From Pandoraea commovens (lineage in GTDB: Bacteria; Pseudomonadota; Gammaproteobacteria; Burkholderiales; Burkholderiaceae), in the NCBI RefSeq assembly GCF_902459615.1, contig NZ_CABPSA010000002.1, positions 682,001 to 746,000 on the forward strand: DNA of 64,000 bases, written 5' to 3'. The translations under genes and the position numbers were made by a program. Under the pieces are notes generated by a model. It was not told the origin of the DNA, did not search any database, and saw only the letters and a program-made list of their open reading frames with translations. The stretch's first letter is position 1; every line of letters begins with the position of its first letter. This document shows, piece after piece, positions 46,675 through 56,119 of the stretch.

Positions 46675-48084
46675 CTAACGCGTGCCTCGCTGCCCCAGCG
46701 GGGCGAACCACAACACGCCGATGCCGACGAGCAGGCTCACCGCCGCGAACATCAGCCCCGAGGTGAACGAATGCGTCCAGTCCTTGAGCACGCCGACCAC
46801 GATGGGACTCAATGCGGAACCGAGGTTGCCGACCGCATTGATGACGGCCAGCCCCAGCGCGCGGGTGTGCGGCGCAAGGCTGCGATCCGGCACCGTCCAG
46901 AAGATCGCCATCGCCGTGTACGCGCCGGTCGACGCCATCGCCACCCCCGCGAGTCGCAGCGATGGTTCCGGTGCGAAGCAGGTGACGACCCAGCCCGCGG
47001 CGGAGAACAGCATCGGCAGCACGAGGTGCCAGCGTCGCTCTTGCAGACGGTCGGAGCGGCGTCCCCACCAGATCATGCCTGCGATGGTGCAGACAGACGG
47101 GATGGCGGCAAGCAGACCGATGGTGACGTTGCTGCTCGTCGTACCGAAGCTCTTTACGATCTGCGGAATCCACAGCGACGCCAGCGAGAGCGTGTTGACG
47201 AGACAGAAGTACCCGAGCGCGAACTTCGCCACGCTCGGCGTGCAGATGGCGCGCCACATGCTGGTGTTTGCGCTCGACTTTGTGCCTGCTTCGCCCGCTT
47301 GTCGTGCCGTCGCTTCAGCGCGATCACGCTCGATCATCGCGCCAAGCGTCTGCTTCTCGGTGGCGCTCAGCCAGCGCGCGTCGGACGGCTTGTCGTCGAG
47401 ATACCACCAGGTGACGAGGCCGAGCAGCACTGTCGGCAAGCCTTCGAGCACGAACAGCCACTGCCAGCCTGCGAGTCCGGCCACGCCGTCGAGGCGCAGC
47501 AGATAGCCCGATGCCGCAGCACCGAGTGCCGACGTCACAGGCATCGCAATCATGAACCACGCGTTGGCGCGTGCGCGCGCGGCAGACGGGAACCAGTCGC
47601 CCATGTACAGCAGCATGCCGGGCAGGAAGCCCGCTTCGGTAATGCCGACGATGGCGCGAATCAGATAGAGGCTGGTGGCGTCATGCGCGAACATCGTCGC
47701 GCTCGATGCCAGGCCCCACGCGATCAGAATCGCGCCGATCCAGCGACGCGCGCCGAACTTCACAAGCATGAGGTTGCTCGGCACGCCACACAGCACGTAC
47801 GTCAGATAGAAAACCGTCGAGGCCATCCCGAACATCGTGCTGGTGAGCCCGAGGTCCTGACTCATCGTAAGTGCAGCGAAGCCGACGTTGATGCGGTCGA
47901 GGAACGAGAACAGGAACAGGACGAACAGAAAGCCGAGCAAACGCCGCGAGACCTTGCGCACGACGGCGCGCTCCATCGCCTCGCTGGCGACACGGTGGAC
48001 CGGGGCGTCTGCGCGAACGCGAGCGTCGGGTACGGATGCGGCAATGCCGCCGGCAAGACCGGCGGCGGGCGTGATACGACTCAT
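46675..48084 (-). CDS. MFS transporter (anion:cation symporter-like)
   Basis: 469-aa 12-span major facilitator of the ACS family, typical for aromatic or organic acids. Motifs include FLFSFLDRINVGFAAL, the ARARANAWFMIAMPVTSALGAAASGYLL region and GMIWWGRRSDRLQERRWH. A cytosolic N-terminal tail of about 45 residues precedes the first span. It is the downstream member of the DUF2783/monooxygenase operon, so it probably takes up the monooxygenase substrate. Confidence 0.88.
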   Translation of the reverse strand: MSRITPAAGLAGGIAASVPDARVRADAPVHRVASEAMERAVVRKVSRRLLGFLFVLFLFSFLDRINVGFAALTMSQDLGLTSTMFGMASTVFYLTYVLCGVPSNLMLVKFGARRWIGAILIAWGLASSATMFAHDATSLYLIRAIVGITEAGFLPGMLLYMGDWFPSAARARANAWFMIAMPVTSALGAAASGYLLRLDGVAGLAGWQWLFVLEGLPTVLLGLVTWWYLDDKPSDARWLSATEKQTLGAMIERDRAEATARQAGEAGTKSSANTSMWRAICTPSVAKFALGYFCLVNTLSLASLWIPQIVKSFGTTSSNVTIGLLAAIPSVCTIAGMIWWGRRSDRLQERRWHLVLPMLFSAAGWVVTCFAPEPSLRLAGVAMASTGAYTAMAIFWTVPDRSLAPHTRALGLAVINAVGNLGSALSPIVVGVLKDWTHSFTSGLMFAAVSLLVGIGVLWFAPLGQRGTR

Positions 48085-48215
48085 GATGGGGGTCTTCTCC
48101 AGCGCTCCCCGCCTTGTTTGATGTGGCGGTGTTTTGAGATGGGGTCCGCCATCGAGGGCGGACGCCGAAAGGAACTGAACGAACGATATGAACGATTGGG
48201 CGTCGCGTACCGCCG

Positions 48216-48419
48216 TCAGGCGGCTTGCAATTGCGTGCTGCCTGCGGCCTGCGCGATGAGATCGATCGCGCGTTGCGGATCGCGAATCTCATTGGCGAGC
48301 AGCAGCGCGACTTTGGCGAGGAGCAACTCGCGCTTGTCGGCCGGGGCGGCGTCGATGGCTAGCGCGAGCGTGTCGTAGATGTCTTCGAGGCCTGCGATGG
48401 CGGTTTGTTGAGCGGTCAT
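48216..48419 (-). CDS. DUF2783 small protein
   Basis: 67-aa helical protein (LEDIYDTLALAIDAAPADKRELLLAKVALLLANEI), typical of the DUF2783 family that is encoded beside aromatic FAD monooxygenases. Function unknown. It lies 27 bases behind the monooxygenase gene and 131 before the MFS gene on the same strand. Confidence 0.78.
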   Translation of the reverse strand: MTAQQTAIAGLEDIYDTLALAIDAAPADKRELLLAKVALLLANEIRDPQRAIDLIAQAAGSTQLQAA

Positions 48420-48446
48420 GACGAGCTTCCTTGGAGAGCGGGGCGT

Positions 48447-50132
48447 TCAGGCGAGCGCCGTCGCCTGCGCAAGGGCGCTGGCCAGACGCGGGGCGTCGAG
48501 CTGCAACCAACGGGCGCAGATATGGTGATCGGGGCGTACGAGGTACGCCGTGCCATCGGCCGCGCCGTACTTGGCGGCGGCGTGGCCTGTCGGGTCGGGC
48601 AACGTGAGATCGGCACCGGCCACGGTGTTCTCGGACAGCGCGAAGGCGATGACCTTGACGGGCACGCCACGCTCGCGCCACGTCACGATGGCCTGACGCA
48701 GCGCATCGTCGAGCGGTGCATCGCCGAACGTTACGAGATGGAACGCCGCACCGAGGTGGTCGTAGAGATAGTCGTTCTCGGCGAGCTTCACGTTCGGTGT
48801 GGGCGCGCCGACGCTCGGGCCTGCCGTCATCGTCGCGTTGTCGTCGTTCGGGCTGTTGAGCGGCGAGTGACGATAGTCGTGCGCGCGCGACGTGCGCCAG
48901 TGGAACAGCGGACGCACGAATTCATGATCGAGCGAGAGATCGAGCACGGCGTCGCGCAGCACGCGGAATCCGTGTGACGGCGGCGTCATGAAGCGCGTAC
49001 TCTTGCCCGCTTCCGAAATGATCTCGCGCGCAGCACCCACACGGTCGTGCGTGTACGACGCGAGCAACGGCGTCGGGGCCGCGCCCTTGACCACGGCCGC
49101 GAGTTTCCACGACAGATCGATAGCGTCCTGGAAACCGGTGTTGGCGCCGCGCACGCCGAAGATCGGCAGCAGGTGGGCAGCGTCACCCGCGAAGAGCACA
49201 CGTCCGTGCACGTAGTCGGGCAGCGTCAGCGCTCGCGCCGAATACACCGAGCACCAGTCGAGTTCCCAGGGCTTGCCGCCGAGACCCATCATGTCCAGTT
49301 GCGCGTTGATGCGCTCGCGAATCGTTTCCGGTTGCAGCGCATGTTCGGACGTTTCGTCGACCGGCAACTGATAGTCCACCCGCCAGATATCGCCCGGCTC
49401 ACGATGCATCAGTACGGTGTTGCCCGGGTTCCAATCGGGGGCGAAGAAGGCAAGGCGCTCGGTCGGCAGATCGAGATCGATGCGAATGTCGGCGATGACG
49501 AAGCGGCCCTCGTAGCTCGCGCCTTCGAAGCGCAGGCCCAGCGTTGTGCGCACCGTCGAGCGCGCGCCGTCGGCGGCCACGAGCCAGCCCGTGCGCTGCG
49601 TGTACTCGCCCTCGGGCGTGTCGATTTGCAACGCGACACCGTCGTCGTCCTGCGTTAGTCCGATCAGCTTGTTGCCCCAGCGCATTTCGACAAGCGGCTC
49701 GCGCTCGATGGCGTCGACCAGATAGCTCTCGAGCACGTTTTGCTGGAGGTTGATGAGCGGTGCGAAGCGGTCGTCCTCATCGACGGGCGACTCCATGCGG
49801 AACACGCGCTGGCCGCGATAGTACGAGTTACCGCTCGTCCACGGCAGACCGTTGGCGACGACGGCATCGGCCACGCCGACTGCTTGCAGAATCTCCTGCG
49901 AGCGGCGCGTGAAGACAATCGCGCGGCTGCCTTCGGAGACTTGCTGTTCGGCTTGCAGCACAACGCAGCGCACACCGTGACGCGCCAGCGCCAACGCGGT
50001 GACCATGCCGATCGGACCGCCGCCCACGATGGTGACGGGCACGGCAGGGGTGTCGCTCTGCGGCGCAAAATGGGGATAGACGCGATACGTGTGATACAGC
50101 GACGCGCGCGGGGTGGTCTCTGGTTTATGCAT
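48447..50132 (-). CDS. FAD-dependent aromatic monooxygenase (PheA/TfdB-MhpA type)
   Basis: 561-aa class A flavoprotein hydroxylase. FAD motif GGGPIG at 37-42, the VVAADGARSTVR motif, and the conserved GRVLFAGDAAHLLPIFGVRGANTGFQDA segment with its GD motif. A C-terminal thioredoxin-like part follows. The ring substrate is unknown; the group covers phenolic and hydroxyphenylpropanoid compounds. The ATG at 50132 is the family start; the frame extends to 50234 without conserved sequence. Under the divergent MarR gene. Confidence 0.9.
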   Translation of the reverse strand: MHKPETTPRASLYHTYRVYPHFAPQSDTPAVPVTIVGGGPIGMVTALALARHGVRCVVLQAEQQVSEGSRAIVFTRRSQEILQAVGVADAVVANGLPWTSGNSYYRGQRVFRMESPVDEDDRFAPLINLQQNVLESYLVDAIEREPLVEMRWGNKLIGLTQDDDGVALQIDTPEGEYTQRTGWLVAADGARSTVRTTLGLRFEGASYEGRFVIADIRIDLDLPTERLAFFAPDWNPGNTVLMHREPGDIWRVDYQLPVDETSEHALQPETIRERINAQLDMMGLGGKPWELDWCSVYSARALTLPDYVHGRVLFAGDAAHLLPIFGVRGANTGFQDAIDLSWKLAAVVKGAAPTPLLASYTHDRVGAAREIISEAGKSTRFMTPPSHGFRVLRDAVLDLSLDHEFVRPLFHWRTSRAHDYRHSPLNSPNDDNATMTAGPSVGAPTPNVKLAENDYLYDHLGAAFHLVTFGDAPLDDALRQAIVTWRERGVPVKVIAFALSENTVAGADLTLPDPTGHAAAKYGAADGTAYLVRPDHHICARWLQLDAPRLASALAQATALA

Positions 50133-50244
50133 GGTGATGCGGCACCCGAAAAGCCGCTCGGCGCGTGTGTTGCGGGGCCTCGTGTCAGCGGAGAGGCGGC
50201 GCAGCCACAGCGCGCGAATGACGGGAACCGTCATCGAGCATTTA

Positions 50245-50290
50245 GTTGCTAACGCAACAATTCTAGTGTGCTAAGGTTGCGTTCGCAACC
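50245..50290. promoter_or_regulatory. Two MarR-type operators in the divergent promoter region
   Basis: Site 1 is GTTGC-TAAC-GCAAC at 50245-50258; site 2 is GGTTGCG-TT-CGCAACC at 50275-50290. Both share the half-site GTTGC, and their centres are 31 bases apart, about three helical turns. They lie between the monooxygenase and marR start codons. Confidence 0.7.
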
Positions 50291-50327
50291 AAATATCGAC
50301 CCATTTCGTCTAGGGGAAAACACTGAA

Positions 50328-50783
50328 ATGCGGCCATCCCACAAATCGCTCGACCAGTTCCTGACGTACAAGATGCACCGCCTGATGAAGCAGCACGACA
50401 GGCGCGTTGCGCAGTCGTACGCGGACGGTGCGCAGTTGAGTCTGGCGGAATCGCGCGTGCTGGCGGCGGTGGGCACGGCCGGGGCGTTGTCGAACTCGGA
50501 ACTGGCGCGCCGGGCGAATCTGGACAAGAGTCAGGCGAGCCGTGGGGCGGACGGGCTGGTTACGCGCGGGCTGGTGCGCCGCGCCCCGGACGAGCACGAC
50601 GGTCGCGCCGTCAAAGTGACGCTCACGCCGGAGGGCGAGCGTGTCTGGCGCGTGGTGATCGATGCCGCACGCACGCATTACGAACGGCTGTTCGAAGCGC
50701 TGAGCGACGACGAGATGCGCGTGTACGAACGTCTGCTGGACAAACTGCTGCTGCGCTCGGACGAGCTCGATGAGCTCGAGTGA
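50328..50783 (+). CDS. MarR-family transcriptional regulator
   Basis: 151-aa winged-helix regulator: [67 protein letters not shown] is the diagnostic core, with the wing DGRAV. It is divergent from the FAD monooxygenase operon and probably represses it and itself through the operators at 50245-50290 until an aromatic ligand binds. The ATG at 50328 is the family start, behind AGGGGAAA. Confidence 0.9.
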   Translation: MRPSHKSLDQFLTYKMHRLMKQHDRRVAQSYADGAQLSLAESRVLAAVGTAGALSNSELARRANLDKSQASRGADGLVTRGLVRRAPDEHDGRAVKVTLTPEGERVWRVVIDAARTHYERLFEALSDDEMRVYERLLDKLLLRSDELDELE

Positions 50784-50824
50784 GTAGGGGGAGTAGGGGG
50801 AGTAGGCGTCACCACCATGAATCA

Positions 50825-50850
50825 GGGCACCCGAAGGTGCCCTTTTCTTT
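50825..50850 (+). terminator. Rho-independent terminator of marR
   Basis: Stem GGGCACC / GGTGCCC with loop CGAA followed by TTTTCTTT. It lies 41 bases beyond the marR stop codon. Confidence 0.88.
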
Positions 50851-50870
50851 ATCGCCGACGTCTAAGCCGA

Positions 50871-52583
50871 TTACGCAAAGTTCAGCGTCTTCGTCAGATC
50901 GCCCGGCGGGTTCGTGCCGCGCGCTGCGAAGGCGGCGTTGCGATACGCGATGCCTTCGAGCGTCGGCAGATCGTGCAGACGCGTGACGAAGCGCAGGACC
51001 GACGTGGTGTCGTAGAACGTGTGATCGACGTTGCCGCGCTTGGCGAACGGCGACACCACGACGGCCGGAATGCGCGAACCCGGACCCCAGCGGTCACCCT
51101 TCGGCGGTGCCACGTGATCCCACCAGCCGCCGTTCTCGTCATACGTGATCACGACCACCATGTTGTTCCACTGCGGCGACTTCATCAGGTGCGCAAGCAC
51201 GTTCGCCACGTGCTGGTCGCCGGACTCCACGTCCGAATAACCGGCGTGCTGATTCAGGTTGCCCTGCGGCTTGTAGAACGTGACGGCGGGCAGCTTGCCC
51301 GCAATCGCGTCGGCGATGAATTTGTTCGAGATCGGGCTGTCGCCTTCCCCGCCATCGCGCAGGTGTTCTTCGCGTGCCGCCGTGCCCGGTGCGAACTGGG
51401 CGAAGTAGTTGAACGGCTGATGGTGGTACTGGAAGTTCGGCTTGTCCGCGCCACCCTTGTGGTCGAGTGCCGACTGCCATGCGCCCGCATACCACGCCCA
51501 CGAGACACCCTTCGTCGAGAGCAGGTCGCCGATGGTGGCGTAGTTCTGCGGCGGCAGCGTCGCCGGGTTCGACGGATCGGCCAGACGCTTGTCACCCGAC
51601 GCGGCGGGCTTGATCGGCGACGGTTGATACGCGGGCATCATCGTGTTCACGGCGAAGTTGTCCGGCGTGATCGCACCGTCGCGCACGAACTTCGGCTTGC
51701 CGTCGGCAGCCGATGCGGGTGAGTCGGGCGCCACGGCGAGACGCACACCCTGCGGACCGTCGGCCAGCACGGCGATCTTGTCTTTGGCCGGGCTCTGCGC
51801 GGCGTTCGGATACATCGGCGGGCGTGCCGTCACGAGGAACTGGTGGTTCAGGAACGAGCCGCCGAAGGCCGCCATGAAGAAGTTGTCGCACATCGTGTAC
51901 TGCTGCGCGATCTTGTAAAGGTCGAGCGTCTTGGCCGTGTCGCCGTAGTAGCCCATGACCAGACCGCCCGAGTCCGCCCAGGCGGCGAACTGGTTGTTCG
52001 CGCCGTCGTTGATCTGCATCTGGTTCTGCCAGAACAGGTGCCACAGGTCGCGCGTGATGACCGACTCCGGCAGCAGCTTGCCCTCGGCGTCCTTGAGCAT
52101 GAACGGTGCGTTCGGCTGGCGCGCAATGTCCTTCTCGGTGATGTGGTACTTCTTGCCGCCGATCATCTGCGCGCGCGGCACCAGACCGTCGAACACCGGC
52201 GGGAGCAGCGACATCGGCGTCTTGCCGTCGCGATCGAGCTGCGTGTAGCTCGATGCAGCTACCTTCGAGAGCGGCTTCTCGATGCCGGGGAAGTCGGCGA
52301 ACAGGTTGTTGAAGCTGCGGTTCTCGAGATAGATCACGACGACCGTCTTCACATTGGCCTTGAGCTGGGCGTCGAACGTGCCACCCGCAGCAACGGCGGT
52401 CGGTGCACCGGCACCGCCTTCGGTCGCGCAGCCACTCAGCGAAGCGCCTGCGGCACCGGCGGCGCCGATGGCGGCCAGACCTTGCAGAATGCGGCGGCGC
52501 TGCGGATTCGTCGGATCGTCGTCGTGCGAGAGGTCGGCGTCGAGTGCCGGATCGTGAGGCTGGGGCGTGGTGTCGTGCGTCAT
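50871..52583 (-). CDS. Tat-exported phosphoesterase (AcpA / phospholipase C family)
   Basis: 570-aa hydrolase of the acid phosphatase/phospholipase C superfamily. RRRILQG at 29-35 is a Tat motif, and LSGC ending at Cys-52 is a possible lipobox. The metal/nucleophile region VVVIYLENRSFNNLFADFPGIE, the mid SSTKGVSWAWYAG and the late ITYDENGGWWDHVAPPKG and PGSRIPAVVVSP segments follow the family. It would release phosphate from phosphomonoesters outside the cytoplasm. A tandem repeat lies upstream. It may share the terminator region with marR. Confidence 0.88.
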   Translation of the reverse strand: MTHDTTPQPHDPALDADLSHDDDPTNPQRRRILQGLAAIGAAGAAGASLSGCATEGGAGAPTAVAAGGTFDAQLKANVKTVVVIYLENRSFNNLFADFPGIEKPLSKVAASSYTQLDRDGKTPMSLLPPVFDGLVPRAQMIGGKKYHITEKDIARQPNAPFMLKDAEGKLLPESVITRDLWHLFWQNQMQINDGANNQFAAWADSGGLVMGYYGDTAKTLDLYKIAQQYTMCDNFFMAAFGGSFLNHQFLVTARPPMYPNAAQSPAKDKIAVLADGPQGVRLAVAPDSPASAADGKPKFVRDGAITPDNFAVNTMMPAYQPSPIKPAASGDKRLADPSNPATLPPQNYATIGDLLSTKGVSWAWYAGAWQSALDHKGGADKPNFQYHHQPFNYFAQFAPGTAAREEHLRDGGEGDSPISNKFIADAIAGKLPAVTFYKPQGNLNQHAGYSDVESGDQHVANVLAHLMKSPQWNNMVVVITYDENGGWWDHVAPPKGDRWGPGSRIPAVVVSPFAKRGNVDHTFYDTTSVLRFVTRLHDLPTLEGIAYRNAAFAARGTNPPGDLTKTLNFA

Positions 52584-52894
52584 GATGTCCTTGTTTGACG
52601 TGTCGGGCAGTGGGGCGCGCGTGAGCGCCCGCGACCGGTCGGCAAGGACTGACGGGCAGGGACCGCAGGTAACTACGAACCCTTAACGTGTCGGCTTGCC
52701 CGGGCGGGCGAGGCAAGCGACGGTTTTACGCGGGGAATGTGACATTTCGGTGACATCGCCGATGCGTCACGCAGTGTGAAACAGGATGGGGCCATCGGGC
52801 TCGCAGGTCGCGCGAATCTTAACGAGACGATGAGCGAGACGATGAGCGAGACGATGAGCGCGACGACGGGCAAAAAGCGGCGCGTTCGGACCGA
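52584..52894. repeat. 311-base intergenic region with a 12-base tandem repeat
   Basis: No gene is seen. GAGACGATGAGC is repeated three times perfectly at 52824-52859 with partial copies on both sides, in the region upstream of the phosphoesterase gene and just past the LysR stop. A frame on the minus strand reading VSLIVSLIVSL is a product of the repeat. Confidence 0.75.
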
Positions 52895-53815
52895 CTAGGC
52901 AGCCCGACGTCCCGGATAGCCCGTGTCCTGAAAGAGCCCCGTCTGGAATTGCTCGACCAGATCGTCGAGCAGCGCGCGCAGGGCGCTGGGCATCTGCTTG
53001 CGCGAGATGTACACGCCATAGACGGTCATTTCGCGCGGCACGTAGTCGGGCAGCAGTGCGACGAGCGAACCGTCGCGCAGATGTGGCAGCGCCGAGTAGA
53101 CCGGCTGCATCGAGATGCCTGCGCCGGCGAGCGTCGCAGCGAACACCACGTTCACCTCATTGGCCGACAGATTGCCGCCCACCGGTACGCCGAGCGGCAC
53201 GCCGTCGTGCGTGAATTGCCAGAGGCTCTTGCCGAAGTAGGTGTACGTCAGACAGTTGTGAAGCGCGAGGTCTTCGGCGCGCGTCGGCGTGCCATGACGT
53301 TGCAGATAGGACGGCGCGGCGCAGATGACGGAATGGCACGTCGCCAGCTTGCGGGCAATGAGGCCGGGAGACGGCTCGGTTGTCACGCGAATGGCGAGGT
53401 CGATGCGTTCGTCCACCAGATCGACGGTGCGGTCCGCGACCACGAGATCGATCGCCACGCCCGGATGCTTCACGATGAAGCGCGTGACTGCCGCGGCCAG
53501 AAACGCCTGCCCGAGCGACGTGCTGCACGCCACGCGCAACAAGCCGCGCGGCGTACTGTCGGCGTTCGACGCGCACGCCAGATCGTCGGCGATGCCGAGC
53601 ATTTCGCGACAACGCGGCAGGGCGTCGTTACCCGCGTCGGTGAGGCTCACGGCGCGGGTCGTCCGATGCAGCAGGCGAGTGCCGAGCCACGCTTCGAGTT
53701 CTGCGAGGTAGCGCGAGACCATCGCACGCGACATATCGAGCCGTTGCGCCGCCGCCGTCAGCGAGCCGCGCTCGGCCACTTCCGTAAAGACCCGCATCGC
53801 CGTCAGACGGTCCAT
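52895..53815 (-). CDS. LysR-family transcriptional regulator
   Basis: 306-aa regulator of the CrgA-like group. Helix-turn-helix in FTEVAERGSLTAAAQRLDMSRAMVSRYLAELE, then RLLHRTTRAVSLTDAG and an effector domain. The ATG at 53815 is the family start; the frame to 53971 is not conserved. It is divergent from the DsbA-like gene, its probable target. Confidence 0.88.
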   Translation of the reverse strand: MDRLTAMRVFTEVAERGSLTAAAQRLDMSRAMVSRYLAELEAWLGTRLLHRTTRAVSLTDAGNDALPRCREMLGIADDLACASNADSTPRGLLRVACSTSLGQAFLAAAVTRFIVKHPGVAIDLVVADRTVDLVDERIDLAIRVTTEPSPGLIARKLATCHSVICAAPSYLQRHGTPTRAEDLALHNCLTYTYFGKSLWQFTHDGVPLGVPVGGNLSANEVNVVFAATLAGAGISMQPVYSALPHLRDGSLVALLPDYVPREMTVYGVYISRKQMPSALRALLDDLVEQFQTGLFQDTGYPGRRAA

Positions 53816-53969
53816 GATTTGCTCGATCGGTGCAACAAATTGATCGTCATTATGGGCTTTTTTTGCGCGAGTGGCGCGACTACGATGGCAATCATGGAAA
53901 GCGCGAAATTGTCCCCTACGGTCCTGCAAGGGCTCTGGACGCCGCGCTGCAACACACAGGAACCCCGCC

Positions 53970-54704
53970 ATGACCTCAGCCGCACAGCAAACCGCCCATC
54001 AAGCCACGCTGCATTACATCGCCGACCCGCTGTGCGGCTGGTGCTACGCCGCCGCGCCCCTCGTGCGTGCCGCGCGCGACGTGGCCGGTCTCGACGTCGA
54101 CTTTCACGGTGGCGGCATGATGGCCGGTCCGAACGCCCAGCCCGTCACGCCGCAGTTGCGCAACTACGTCATGCCGCACGATCACCGGATCGCAGCGCTG
54201 ACCGGCCAGCCATTCGGCGATGCCTACTTCGAAGGCCTGCTGCGTGACGGCACCGCCGTGTTCGACTCCGCACCGCCCACGGCAGCCGTGCTGGCCGCCG
54301 AAGCACTCGCGGGACGCGGTCTCGACATGTTCGCCGCCGTGCAGCGCGCGCACTACGTCGACGGCAAACGCATCGCCGATCGCGACGTGCTGATCGATCT
54401 CGCGGCGGACCTCGGGCTGGATCGCGAGGCCTTCGGCAAAGCGTTCGACGCACAGGACGCCAGCGCGCTCATGCAGCACTTCCGCGACAGCCGCGCGTGG
54501 CTCACGCGCCTGGGCGGCAGCGGCTTCCCGACATTCGCGCTGGAGATCGACGGCCAGTTGGAACGGCTCGAACCCGGCCGCTATCTCGGTCAGCCGGACG
54601 CGTGGCGCGATGCGCTTCGCGAGCGCTTGCTGGCAGCACACCCCGCCGCCGTTGGCGACGCTGGCGCATTGCCGCAATGCGGCCCCGATGGCTGCGCAAT
54701 CTGA
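53970..54704 (+). CDS. DsbA-family oxidoreductase (FrnE/DSBA-like)
   Basis: 244-aa protein with a thioredoxin-fold active site Cys-22/Cys-25 in DPLCGWCYAAAPLV, an alpha-helical insertion, then the cis-Pro region GGSGFPTFALEID. The tail QCGPDGCAI holds a second Cys pair. No signal peptide, so it is a cytosolic DsbA-like protein rather than a periplasmic disulfide catalyst. ACAGGA supports the ATG at 53970. Divergent from a LysR gene. Confidence 0.87.
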   Translation: MTSAAQQTAHQATLHYIADPLCGWCYAAAPLVRAARDVAGLDVDFHGGGMMAGPNAQPVTPQLRNYVMPHDHRIAALTGQPFGDAYFEGLLRDGTAVFDSAPPTAAVLAAEALAGRGLDMFAAVQRAHYVDGKRIADRDVLIDLAADLGLDREAFGKAFDAQDASALMQHFRDSRAWLTRLGGSGFPTFALEIDGQLERLEPGRYLGQPDAWRDALRERLLAAHPAAVGDAGALPQCGPDGCAI

Positions 54705-54776
54705 GTCTCACGGCGTCTCACTCGTCACCCGAATTTCACCCGCAAGTCATCCCCCCTCATCCGCAGGAGCATCCTG

Positions 54777-55397
54777 ATGAAAGTCGCACTGATTGGAATT
54801 ACTGGCCGCGTCGGAACGCGCGTTGCCGAAGAACTGCTGCAACGTGGTCACACGGTTACGGGCATCGCACGGAATCCGGAGCGTGTCGAAGCCGAGAACG
54901 GTCTCACCGTGGTCAAGGGCGACGCGTCCGATCCGTCGTCGCTCGCGCCGCTGCTCGCCGGTCACGACGCCGTGATCAGCGCCGGTCGTTTCGTCTCGAT
55001 GGACGCCGCCAAACTCGTCGACGCTGTGAAGCGTGCAGGCGTGCCGCGTCTGCTGGTGGTCGGCGGTGCGGGCAGTCTCGAGATCGCACCGGGCAAGGCG
55101 CTCATCGATACGCCGGAATTCCCGGACGCGTACAAGCCCGAAGCGAGCGCCGGTCGCGTGTTCCTGGAAGTGCTGCGCGCCGAGCCGAAGGATTCGTCGC
55201 TGAACTGGACGTTCCTGTCGCCGTCGGCACTGTTCGAGCCGGGCGAGCGCACGGGCAAGTTCCGCATCGGTGGCGACGGACTGCTCGTCGACGCGAACGG
55301 CAAGAGCTGGATCTCGATGGAAGACTACGCGATTGCGCTGGTCGACGAGCTTGAGAAGAACCAACACCCGCGCGCGCGTTTCACGGTCGGTTACTAA
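54777..55397 (+). CDS. NAD(P)-binding SDR-like protein (NmrA/YwnB type)
   Basis: 206-aa atypical Rossmann protein: LIGITGRVGTRVAEELLQRGH at the start, then NPERVEAENGLTVVKGDASD and VISAGRF. The family reduces or binds small ligands; the substrate is unknown. It follows the DsbA-like gene by 72 bases on the same strand and may be in its operon. It ends 36 bases before the convergent alkB stop. Confidence 0.87.
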   Translation: MKVALIGITGRVGTRVAEELLQRGHTVTGIARNPERVEAENGLTVVKGDASDPSSLAPLLAGHDAVISAGRFVSMDAAKLVDAVKRAGVPRLLVVGGAGSLEIAPGKALIDTPEFPDAYKPEASAGRVFLEVLRAEPKDSSLNWTFLSPSALFEPGERTGKFRIGGDGLLVDANGKSWISMEDYAIALVDELEKNQHPRARFTVGY

Positions 55398-55433
55398 AAC
55401 GCAGGCGGCAGGTGACGCTGACGCTCACGGCGA

Positions 55434-56093
55434 TCAGCGCGCCTGCCGGAAAGTGAGGTTGTAACGCACGGCTTGCGCGTCGAAGCTGCCTTCGACGCTT
55501 GCAATGCCGTGATAGACGAGTCGCGAGGGGCCACCCCAGACGACGACGTCGCCCGGCTCCAGCCGCACGCGCCGCGTGCGGTCTCCTCGTTGCAGGCCGC
55601 CCCACAGAAAGACAGCGGGCAAGCCCAGCGAGACGGACACGATAGGCGCGCCCAACTCGCGTTCGTCGCGATCCTGATGCAACGTCAGTCGCGCGTCGAG
55701 CGTATAGCGGTTGATGAGGCACGCGTCGGGCGAGAAGTCGCGATATCCGGCGGCCTCGGAAGCGTCGCTTGCCAGCGCCACGAACGAAGCAGGCATCGCA
55801 GGCCACGGCTGTTTCGAGAGCGGGTCGTGCGTGCCGTACCGATAACCCATCTTGTCGCTGATCCACCCTACGTCGCCGCAATTGGTCATGGCGACCGACA
55901 TCCGCTTGCCGCCCGGCGTCAGCCAGTGACGCAACGGGGCCTGCGCAATCACCGCATCGATATCCGTTTGAAGCGTCGCGAGACGCGCGCGTGCGAAGCC
56001 GCGCAGCACAAACGCGCCCGGGCCGAGTTCGTCGGTTTGCGGGGCGTTGGTGGTGTCGTCGTCGGCATCGTTGCCGAAGAGGTCGAACGTCAT
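55434..56093 (-). CDS. alkB: AlkB-type DNA repair dioxygenase
   Basis: 219-aa Fe(II)/2-oxoglutarate dioxygenase that demethylates N1-methyladenine and N3-methylcytosine. The iron ligands are His and Asp of LHQDRDE and a distal His in LVYHGIASV. The 2-oxoglutarate Arg is in RYNLTFR at the C-terminus, and MSVAMTNCGDVGWISDKMGYRY is the substrate lid region. The gene lies 26 bases behind the 2OG-oxygenase gene and is the third member of the ada operon. Confidence 0.93.
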   Translation of the reverse strand: MTFDLFGNDADDDTTNAPQTDELGPGAFVLRGFARARLATLQTDIDAVIAQAPLRHWLTPGGKRMSVAMTNCGDVGWISDKMGYRYGTHDPLSKQPWPAMPASFVALASDASEAAGYRDFSPDACLINRYTLDARLTLHQDRDERELGAPIVSVSLGLPAVFLWGGLQRGDRTRRVRLEPGDVVVWGGPSRLVYHGIASVEGSFDAQAVRYNLTFRQAR

Positions 56094-56119
56094 GGCGATG
56101 TCATGGGGGGCGGAGGATG

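Noticed and set aside
50783-50805. AGTAGGGGG repeat just after marR
   Set aside because: Only two and a half short copies, too little to call a functional array.
52673-52873. 66-aa frame with repeated LIVS
   Set aside because: Its repeat comes from the 12-base DNA repeat; no ribosome site or homologue is known.
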